From an uncultured Roseovarius sp. (GTDB lineage: Bacteria > Pseudomonadota > Alphaproteobacteria > Rhodobacterales > Rhodobacteraceae), in assembly GCA_947503145.1 (NCBI GenBank), contig CANNCP010000007.1, forward strand, positions 62,001 to 126,000: a stretch of DNA of 64,000 nt, given 5' to 3'. Below, one piece after another: positions 58,357 to 64,000 of this stretch. Made by a program: the position numbers and the translations under genes. Each line of letters begins with the position of its first letter. Position 1 is the stretch's first letter. The notes under the pieces were generated by a model. It did not search any database and had not been told where the DNA came from. It saw nothing but the letters and a program-made list of their open reading frames with translations.

Positions 58357-59034
58357 ATGAAACAGGCAGACGGCAAATGGATCGAGCAATTTGAAGGGTT
58401 AAGGCGTCTGCCCGACGATCTGCGCGCGGCACTTGTCGCCGGAAGCGAGGTTGTGACGCTCCCCGGAGGCACCCAGATTTTCGCACCGGGGCAATCGGCG
58501 GATAACCTGCTCTTGCTTCTGGAGGGTACGGTGCGCGTGCAACAGCAATCCGAAACCGGGCGCGAGGTGTTTCTCTACCGTGTCCATGCCGGAGAAAGCT
58601 GTGTCCTGACCACAGCCTGCATGCTGGCCTTTGAAGAATACGCCGCCGACGGGCTGGCCGAAACGGATGTGCGTGCCGTGATGATCCCGCGCGCGACCTT
58701 CGATGATCTGGCCGGTCGCTCAGCCGTATTCCGCGAATTCGTGTTCAAGGCCTATTCGCGCCGCATCACTGATCTGTTCACGCTGATCGACGATATCGTG
58801 TTTCAGCGCATGGACGTGCGCCTTGCCGCGCGATTGCTGGAACTGGCAGAGAATGATATCGTCCGCGCCACCCATCTGGTGCTGAGCACCGAGTTGGGGA
58901 CTGCGCGCGAGGTGGTATCGCGCACCCTGTCAGAATTCCAGCGCCGGGGCTGGATCGAACAGCGCCGGGGCGAAATCCGGCTGGTCGGACGCGCGGCGCT
59001 TGATCGCCTGACCCGCTCCGCCGGAGAACGGTGA
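58357..59034 (+). CDS. Crp/Fnr-family regulator of a sulfane-sulfur gene cluster
   Basis: 225 residues: beta-roll with GQSADNLLLLLEGTVRVQQQ, a cysteine pair C82/C88 in GESCVLTTACML, dimer helix, and HTH with STELGTAREVVSRTL (ExxSR recognition type). The cysteine pair in the sensor domain suggests thiol or persulfide sensing. Downstream co-directional genes encode sulfur-transport and persulfide-oxidation families, probably its targets. This ligand assignment is inference. Confidence 0.82.
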   Translation: MKQADGKWIEQFEGLRRLPDDLRAALVAGSEVVTLPGGTQIFAPGQSADNLLLLLEGTVRVQQQSETGREVFLYRVHAGESCVLTTACMLAFEEYAADGLAETDVRAVMIPRATFDDLAGRSAVFREFVFKAYSRRITDLFTLIDDIVFQRMDVRLAARLLELAENDIVRATHLVLSTELGTAREVVSRTLSEFQRRGWIEQRRGEIRLVGRAALDRLTRSAGER

Positions 59035-59155
59035 CGAAGTCACCGTGTGAGCCAGCCCGGATCGGTTAAGGCATATCAGGAAAGACTTGGGCAGGGATCT
59101 AGCGAAACGCGGCGAAACATATCGATGTTGCGGGCATTTCGCGCCAGATCAGTTG

Positions 59156-59180
59156 TTCAGGTTTATCGCAAACGCCTTAA
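59156..59180. repeat. Half copy of dispersed repeat type 1
   Basis: TTCAGGTTTATCGCAAACGC followed by CTTAA closely matches the right arm at 2570-2594. It lies 37 bases before the DUF2892 gene. Confidence 0.5.
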
Positions 59181-59216
59181 TACATGCACGATGCTGTTTC
59201 TTGAAAGGAGACTGCC

Positions 59217-59423
59217 ATGACAAAGAACGTTGGAAATATTGATCGCATATTGCGGTTCGTGGTGGGAATCGTCCTGTTGATTGCCGCATTTACCACCGGC
59301 CTTGCTGCAACTGGCTGGATCTTTTGGGCGATGATTATCGTCGGCCTTGTCGCGGTCGGAACCGCGCTGATCGGGAACTGCCCACTTTACAGCATTCTTG
59401 GCATCCGTACCTGCGGGAAATAA
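59217..59423 (+). CDS. DUF2892 family small membrane protein
   Basis: 68 residues: start KNVGNIDRILRFVVGIVLLI, two hydrophobic segments, and a CPLYSILGIRTCGK end, matching DUF2892 (the membrane part of YgaP-type rhodanese). Such proteins travel with sulfide- and persulfide-handling genes. Ribosome site GAAAGGAG. The next gene starts 5 bases after its stop. Confidence 0.88.
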   Translation: MTKNVGNIDRILRFVVGIVLLIAAFTTGLAATGWIFWAMIIVGLVAVGTALIGNCPLYSILGIRTCGK

Positions 59424-59427
59424 CATC

Positions 59428-59859
59428 ATGGAAACTGTTTTCACACCTTGGCAGTCGCTGGGCGGCGGTGCTTTGATAGGGCTTGCCGCAACACTTCTGA
59501 TGCTCAGCCTAGGCCGGATCTTTGGCGCGACGGGGGTTTTGGCCGGGCTGTTCTCTGTCGGCCCGTCCGAGGACCGGATGTGGCGGCTTGCACTGCTTCT
59601 GGGAATGATTAGCGGACCGCTGGCGGTGCTGTTGTTGTCTGGCCAGATGCCGGTCGTGCAGGTGCCGGGCTCGGCTTTCATGCTGGCGCTCGGCGGGCTG
59701 ATCGTGGGCGTCGGCGTGACCTACGGATCGGGCTGCACCTCCGGCCACGGGATTTGCGGCATGGCGCGCCTGTCGCCACGTTCGATCGTGGCAACGGTGG
59801 TCTTCATGATTGCAATGGCGGCAACGGTTTTTATTATGCGCCATGTTATCGGAGTATAA
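59428..59859 (+). CDS. YeeE/YedE family sulfur transporter half (PmpA/PmpB type)
   Basis: A 143-residue membrane protein with about four helices and the motif YGSGCTSGHGICGMARLSPRS, whose cysteines carry thiosulfate or sulfur in YeeE. Two half-size proteins encoded side by side probably form one channel. ATG 59428 is chosen because the family starts near it. Confidence 0.88.
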   Translation: METVFTPWQSLGGGALIGLAATLLMLSLGRIFGATGVLAGLFSVGPSEDRMWRLALLLGMISGPLAVLLLSGQMPVVQVPGSAFMLALGGLIVGVGVTYGSGCTSGHGICGMARLSPRSIVATVVFMIAMAATVFIMRHVIGV

Positions 59860-59862
59860 CCC

Positions 59863-60300
59863 ATGAAGCTTCTGTCAACTTATCTGATCGGACTGATCTT
59901 TGGTATTGGCATTTCGATCTCCGGCATGGCCAACCCGGCCAAGGTGCTGAACTTCTTTGACTTTGCCGGGACATGGGACCCGTCTTTGGCGTTTGTCATG
60001 GGGGGCGGCCTGGTGGTGACCTTCATCGGTTACCGCCTCGTTCTGCCGCGCCGCGGCCCGATCTTTGGCACCGGCTTTCAACTGCCCACAAGCCGGGTGA
60101 TCGATGCCCGGCTGATCGGTGGCTCTGCACTGTTCGGCGTGGGCTGGGGCATCGCGGGCTTCTGCCCCGGTGGTGCTCTGCCTGCCCTTGGCACCGGCCG
60201 TTGGGAGGTTCTGTTGTTTGTCGCCGCCATGGTGGTCGGAATCTGGCTGGCAAAATTTCTTCAATCTCTTGGCGTTGCCTCTGCCGCCGCCAAGCCCTGA
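59863..60300 (+). CDS. YeeE/YedE (DUF6691) sulfur transporter half
   Basis: A 145-residue membrane protein, the second half. It has GIGISGMANPAKVLNFFDFA-like sequence near the start (GIGISISGMANPAKVLNFFD) and the cysteine motif WGIAGFCPGGALPALGTG. It begins 4 bases after the first half ends and likely pairs with it for import of sulfur compounds. Confidence 0.88.
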   Translation: MKLLSTYLIGLIFGIGISISGMANPAKVLNFFDFAGTWDPSLAFVMGGGLVVTFIGYRLVLPRRGPIFGTGFQLPTSRVIDARLIGGSALFGVGWGIAGFCPGGALPALGTGRWEVLLFVAAMVVGIWLAKFLQSLGVASAAAKP

Positions 60301-60322
60301 TCCACGACAAGGAGACACCGCA

Positions 60323-61207
60323 ATGACGCAATACCCGGTCCAGATGGACGTGATCCCGCAAGTGCACAGCTTTTTCGACGAGGCTACGAATACGATTTCC
60401 TATGTCGTGAAAGACCCCGCCTCTGACGCCTGTGCGATTATCGATTCCGTCATGGATATAAACTATGCTGCGGGGCGCATCACCTATGAACACGCCGACA
60501 AGATGATCGCCTTTGTAAAGGACAAGGGCTGGACGCTGGAATGGATCATCGAGACCCATGTCCACGCCGATCATCTGTCTGCGGCCCCCTACATCCAGCA
60601 GAAACTGGGCGGCAAGATCGGGATCGGCAGTGGCATCATGGTGGTTCAGGACACGTTCGGCAAAATCTTTAACGAAGGCACCGAATTCCAGCGCGACGGC
60701 AGCCAGTTCGACAAGCTGTTCGAGGATGGCGATACCTATCAGATCGGTGAAATGACTGCTTTTGTCATATTCACCCCCGGCCACACACCCGCTTGCATGA
60801 CGCATGTGATGGGCAATACCGCCTTTGTCGGGGATACACTGTTCATGCCCGACGGCGGTTCTGCGCGGGCAGATTTCCCCGGTGGCGATGCCGGTACGCT
60901 CTACGAGTCCATCCAGAAGGTTCTGACCCTTCCGGATGATATGCGGCTGTTCATGTGCCACGATTACGGACCGAACGGGCGTGATATCCAATGGGAAACC
61001 AGCGTGGCCGAAGAAAAAGCGCACAACATCCATGTCGGCGGCGGCAAGTCCAAAGAGGAATTCGTCAAGTTCCGCACCGAACGCGACGCCACACTCAGCA
61101 TGCCGCGGCTGATTATCCCGTCGCTTCAGGTCAACATGCGCGCCGGAGAAGTGCCCTCCGACAAGGATGGCAATCCGATGCTCAAGGTACCGATCGGGAA
61201 ACTCTGA
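60323..61207 (+). CDS. Metallo-beta-lactamase-fold enzyme, persulfide dioxygenase-like
   Basis: A 294-residue MBL-fold protein with metal motif ETHVHADHLSAA (H79, H81, D83, H84), FTPGHTPACMTHV and FVGDTLFMPD. It resembles ETHE1/Blh-type enzymes that oxidise glutathione persulfide to sulfite, or otherwise process sulfane sulfur. ATG 60323 has an AAGGAG site; the frame upstream overlaps the YeeE half. Last clear gene of the sulfur module. Confidence 0.88.
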   Translation: MTQYPVQMDVIPQVHSFFDEATNTISYVVKDPASDACAIIDSVMDINYAAGRITYEHADKMIAFVKDKGWTLEWIIETHVHADHLSAAPYIQQKLGGKIGIGSGIMVVQDTFGKIFNEGTEFQRDGSQFDKLFEDGDTYQIGEMTAFVIFTPGHTPACMTHVMGNTAFVGDTLFMPDGGSARADFPGGDAGTLYESIQKVLTLPDDMRLFMCHDYGPNGRDIQWETSVAEEKAHNIHVGGGKSKEEFVKFRTERDATLSMPRLIIPSLQVNMRAGEVPSDKDGNPMLKVPIGKL

Positions 61208-61508
61208 ACAACCACATCGGGAAATAGAGGCATGGAGCCGAGAAAGCTGACGGACCAGCCGGCGTTCACCGAAATTCAGGCAGCGGCGGCAAAGGCCGGA
61301 AAAGCGGCCTGACGGGGAGGGGGGGGGGGGGGCGAACCTGTCCAGATACCTGCCCGTCCCTGAGTGGGACGTCCCCATTCGGACTTGCGGAGCGGGGCCG
61401 ACACTACGCCACATTCTGTCACTGAGCTTGATTGGAGCACGAAACAACGACAGCATGCAGGAAAGGACATTTCCCCCGGAGGGGGTTGATTACAAGGTGG
61501 AGTTTCTC
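61208..61508. other. Intergenic region with a 14-G homopolymer
   Basis: This 301-base gap holds a run of 14 G at 61319-61332, preceded by GGGGA. A short frame at 61232-61312 (26 residues, starting MEPRKLTDQ) has a possible ribosome site but no recognised homology. Nothing else is evident. Confidence 0.6.
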
Positions 61509-62312
61509 ATGCGTTCGATCATTTTTCTTTCCACGACATTTCTTTTGGTGATTGGCCTCATCGCTCCGGCGGTCGCAGCTCCATGCGGCGACACTTCCGG
61601 GGGCTTCAACAAGTGGAAAGCGGCCTTCGCGCAAGAGGCAGCAAATGCCGGTATCGGACAGCGCGGATTGAATGCACTTGCACAAGCGCAATATGCCTCC
61701 GGCACCATCGTCGCAGACCGCAATCAAAAATCATTCAAATACACGCTGGATAAGTTCATGACGCTCCGTGGGGCAGATACGATTGTGGCCCAAGGCCGCA
61801 AACGCAAGGCGCGCGATGCCCGCTTCTACCAATCTCTTGAAGTCCGCTATGGCGTACCCGCGGGTATCCTTATTGCGATCCACGGAATGGAAACGGGGTT
61901 TGGCGGGTTCATGGGCGACAGCGCAGTTGTATCGGCCATCACGACCCTCGCCTATGATTGCCGCCGGTCGGATTTCTTCAAACCGCACGCCATCGGCGCG
62001 CTGAAGCTGGTCGATACCGGTGCCATTACCGGATCCACCAAAGGCGCAAAACACGGCGAGCTTGGCCATACCCAGTTCCTGCCCGGCAACGCGCTGCGCT
62101 ACGGCGTCGATGCCAATGGCGACGGGCAGGTTGATTTCTATAATCAAGCCGACGCGCTGGCCTCCACCGCAAATTTCCTGCGTCAAAAAGGCTGGAAACC
62201 GGGTGTGGGATACGGAGAAGGCCAGGCTAACTTTGACGTGATCAAGCAATGGAATGCAGCTGCTGTCTACCAAAAAGCCATTGCCATCATGGCCGCGCGG
62301 ATCGACGGATAA
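61509..62312 (+). CDS. Lytic murein transglycosylase (SLT_2/MltB-like)
   Basis: A 267-residue exported protein. The signal peptide is MRSIIFLSTTFLLVIGLIAP to about residue 22. The catalytic glutamate is in LIAIHGMETGFGGFMGD, and the MltB-type GHTQFLPGNALRYGVDANGD block follows. It cleaves glycan strands of peptidoglycan to 1,6-anhydro products. ATG 61509 has an AAGGTGGAG site and begins the signal peptide. Confidence 0.88.
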   Translation: MRSIIFLSTTFLLVIGLIAPAVAAPCGDTSGGFNKWKAAFAQEAANAGIGQRGLNALAQAQYASGTIVADRNQKSFKYTLDKFMTLRGADTIVAQGRKRKARDARFYQSLEVRYGVPAGILIAIHGMETGFGGFMGDSAVVSAITTLAYDCRRSDFFKPHAIGALKLVDTGAITGSTKGAKHGELGHTQFLPGNALRYGVDANGDGQVDFYNQADALASTANFLRQKGWKPGVGYGEGQANFDVIKQWNAAAVYQKAIAIMAARIDG

Positions 62313-62320
62313 GGACGGGA

Positions 62321-62344
62321 ATAGCAGCGTTTTTACGCTGCTAT
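62321..62344. terminator. Hairpin after the lytic transglycosylase gene
   Basis: A perfect 10-bp stem ATAGCAGCGT/ACGCTGCTAT with a TTTT loop, 8 bases after the stop. A seven-T run occurs 20 bases further on (62364-62370). It may end transcription from either side, since tRNA-Leu converges on it. Confidence 0.55.
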
Positions 62345-62371
62345 AAATATGGGGGCTTCGGCGTTTTTTTC

Positions 62372-62458
62372 TGGTGCGGGCGGTGGGACTCGAACCCACA
62401 CGGGGCTAAGCCCCAACAGATTTTAAGTCTGGTATGTCTACCATTCCATCACGCCCGC
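62372..62458 (-). tRNA. tRNA-Leu (anticodon UAA)
   Basis: 87 nt including an encoded CCA. The acceptor arms GCGGGCG/CGCCCGC pair. The anticodon stem-loop is CAGACTTAAAATCTG with anticodon TAA. A long variable arm typical of leucine tRNA is present (GTTGGGGCTTAGCCCCGT), and the T arm is GTGGGTTCGAGTCCCAC. Confidence 0.96.
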
Positions 62459-62506
62459 ATCTGGGCGCGACAATAGCCAACGGCGGATGCGTGTAAACCC
62501 GCGCCG

Positions 62507-63064
62507 TTACAATTCCTGCTCCATTGCCTCCAGCACCGGCAGCAGGCTGCGCTCGTTCAGCCAGGGGTTCATGTCCAGCGCGGCGCGCAGGGCCAGCGCC
62601 GCTTCGCCGGTCCGCTCCAGCCGCATCAGCGTCAGCGCCAGACCGGTCCGCGCCGCGACGTGCTGCGGCACAAGGGCGATTGCGCGCTCCAGATCGGGCA
62701 GTGCGGCCTCGTATTCCTCGCGCAGGAAGTGGGCAAAGGCGCGCTGGTTGTACCCTTCTGCATAGTCCGGGCAATATTCAACCAACGCATGAAACGCCTT
62801 GAGCGCGCCGGCATAATCATAGACCTCGCGCCGCGCCATCCCGGTATCGAGCAACTCCTGCGCATAAGTGTCCGGTGCGATGGTCCAGTATTCCCACATC
62901 GCGTTCGAAATTGCCCGCCCCGTCTGCTGGTCGGGCGCCACCTGCGCCGCCGTCACCAGCGCTTTCAGCGATTCGGTATTGTCAGGCGCCGCAGGGCAGG
63001 TATCGGCCAGCGCGGGCAACGCAGCTGAAGCGGTCAGGATCAGGCTCAGTATCGCGCATCTCAT
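62507..63064 (-). CDS. Exported tetratricopeptide-repeat protein
   Basis: A 185-residue protein with signal peptide MRCAILSLILTASAALPALA and TPR-like helical repeats (AGALKAFHALVEYCPDYAEG, AALPDLERAIALVPQHVAAR, GEAALALRAALDMNPW). It probably serves as a periplasmic protein-interaction scaffold. ATG 63064 starts the signal peptide; an upstream in-frame ATG at 63100 would bury it. Confidence 0.8.
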   Translation of the reverse strand: MRCAILSLILTASAALPALADTCPAAPDNTESLKALVTAAQVAPDQQTGRAISNAMWEYWTIAPDTYAQELLDTGMARREVYDYAGALKAFHALVEYCPDYAEGYNQRAFAHFLREEYEAALPDLERAIALVPQHVAARTGLALTLMRLERTGEAALALRAALDMNPWLNERSLLPVLEAMEQEL

Positions 63065-63096
63065 GACCCTGGATAATGACGCAACGCCCGCCTGGG

Positions 63097-63588
63097 TCAA
63101 ATCACGATCGCGCGGCCCACATCCGGCAGGCTGTTTTCCTTGACCGCCTGCATCGCCACATAGGTCGATGTTCCCGCCACATACGGCAGGGTCGATATAT
63201 GCTCGGCCAGCACCCGGCGGTAATCCGACACGCTCTGGGTGCGGACCTTGAGCAGGTAGTCGAAATTGCCCGCGATCAGGTGCGCCTGCTCGATCTCGGG
63301 CGTGCGCGCCACTGCGGCGTTGAACGCTGCCAGCGCCGTTTCGCGGGTATCGGTCAGCCGCACTTCGACGAAACTGACATAATCCAGCCCTAGCAGAATG
63401 GGGTCGATCAACGCGCGGTACCCGGTGATCACGCCCGCCTTTTCCAGCCGCCGCAGCCGCGCCTGTGTCGGTGATTTTGACAGGCCGATCTCGCGCGCCA
63501 AATCGGTGATGCTGATCCGGCCATCGCCGGTCAGGACCCGCAGAATCGCCCGGTCGAACCGGTCCAGCGGAATCTGGTCACTTTGCAT
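63097..63588 (-). CDS. putR: Lrp/AsnC-family regulator, PutR-like
   Basis: 163 residues: N-terminal HTH (ISITDLAREIGLSKSPTQAR) and C-terminal RAM/AsnC ligand domain (YVSFVEVRLTDTRETALAAF, GNFDYLLKVRT). It is divergent from putA, the classic arrangement of PutR, which activates proline catabolism when proline binds. ATG 63588 is better spaced from GGAG than the GTG at 63597. Confidence 0.85.
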   Translation of the reverse strand: MQSDQIPLDRFDRAILRVLTGDGRISITDLAREIGLSKSPTQARLRRLEKAGVITGYRALIDPILLGLDYVSFVEVRLTDTRETALAAFNAAVARTPEIEQAHLIAGNFDYLLKVRTQSVSDYRRVLAEHISTLPYVAGTSTYVAMQAVKENSLPDVGRAIVI

Positions 63589-63695
63589 CGTCTTCACTCC
63601 ATCCTTCGGGCGGTTTACCTTCTAAACCCGATCTATCGGGAGAAACAACTCCGCCACCCGTGATAACTAGGGTCAATTCACCTTGGAGAGCCCCA
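63589..63695. promoter_or_regulatory. putR-putA divergent control region
   Basis: The 107 bases between the divergent starts must carry both promoters and the Lrp-type operator. I see an AT-richer stretch around TTTACCTTCTAAACCC, but no operator I can delimit. A GGAGAG ribosome site precedes putA. Confidence 0.4.
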
Positions 63696-64000
63696 ATGCC
63701 ATATGCCACCGACCTGCGCCGCGCCATTGATCTGGAAACCTACCTCAATGAGTCCGAAACGATTGAACGCCTGACCGCCACGGCGGCGCTGAGCAAAGAG
63801 GATCGCAATCGCATCAGCGCCCGCGGAGCCAATCTGGTGCGCGACATTCGCGGTGCGTCCGACCCCGGCCTGATGGAGGTGTTTCTGGCAGAATACGGCC
63901 TGTCGACGGATGAGGGCATCGCGCTTATGTGTCTGGCCGAGGCGCTGCTGCGCGTGCCCGACGCCGAGACCATCGACGCACTGATCGAGGACAAGATCGC
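63696..64000 (+). CDS. putA: Bifunctional proline dehydrogenase / glutamate-semialdehyde dehydrogenase PutA (5' part)
   Basis: The first ~101 residues of PutA, running off the window. DLETYLNESETIERLTATAA and the arch-helix segment GLSTDEGIALMCLAEALLRV match the conserved PutA N-terminus; the EGIALMCLAEALLRVPD motif is diagnostic. The full enzyme oxidises proline to glutamate. Divergent from putR. Confidence 0.9.
   Translation, partial: MPYATDLRRAIDLETYLNESETIERLTATAALSKEDRNRISARGANLVRDIRGASDPGLMEVFLAEYGLSTDEGIALMCLAEALLRVPDAETIDALIEDKI

Noticed and set aside
61232..61312. 26-codon frame after the MBL-fold gene
   Set aside because: Start resembles nothing certain, very short, Ala/Lys-rich end; could be chance.

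Overview
The window looks like a chromosomal segment of a marine-type alphaproteobacterium of the order Rhodobacterales (Roseobacter group). The grounds are the high GC content, the protein families present (DUF2794, IalB, NDUFS4-like ETC complex I subunit, LdtR-like MarR protein, SdhE, RACo-like ASKHA protein, long-form MaeB, PutA with an Lrp-type PutR) and TTTGCAAA-type operators before a propionyl-CoA synthetase gene. No phage, insertion sequence, CRISPR array or rRNA was seen. One tRNA (Leu, anticodon UAA) is present.

Region by region. 0-11 kb is housekeeping: a polyprenyl diphosphate synthase, divergent from a DUF2007/TrmN6-like methyltransferase pair and a YdcH protein; then a NYN-LOTUS protein, a YghU-type glutathione transferase, glutathione-dependent formaldehyde dehydrogenase, and a tightly overlapping four-gene operon (M17 aminopeptidase, NlpC/P60, agmatinase-like enzyme, methyltransferase). 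11-16.6 kb holds a beta-carbonic anhydrase behind an 18-bp FNR/FixK-like palindrome, an acyl-CoA synthetase, a membrane protein that looks like an M48 peptidase without its zinc motif, and a SPOR protein. 16.6-20.2 kb is a nucleoside-salvage operon (cdd-deoA-deoB plus upp). 20.4-31 kb is central metabolism: maeB, prpE, nadK, glyA, thyA-folA. 31-40 kb carries gloA, regulators, sdhE, an aminotransferase, an isolated RACo-like ATPase without its ferredoxin domain, a MATE exporter, MYG1 and an NDUFS4-like subunit.

Region 40-61 kb is the most distinctive. It holds three Crp/Fnr-type regulators, a hybrid histidine kinase with a FixL-like heme-PAS motif, an OmpR-type response regulator, a dodecin, a CBS-domain site-2 protease, an FtsH-CbpA-CbpM proteostasis operon that starts with a truncated kinase-family fragment, the complete cytochrome bd set (cydD-cydC-cydA-cydB and a small cydX), a ferritin of bacterioferritin type without the heme-ligand methionine, and a sulfane-sulfur module (Crp/Fnr, DUF2892, two YeeE/YedE halves, metallo-beta-lactamase-fold persulfide dioxygenase-like enzyme). 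I read it as an island for low oxygen, redox stress and reactive sulfur. The individual families are known; joint regulation is my inference from gene content and a few FNR-like boxes.

The right end (61.5-64 kb) has a lytic transglycosylase, tRNA-Leu, a TPR protein and a divergent putR-putA pair; putA runs off the end. Intergenic regions contain a family of short palindromic repeats sharing an AAAGCGTT-like end. Two copies separate cydX from cydB.
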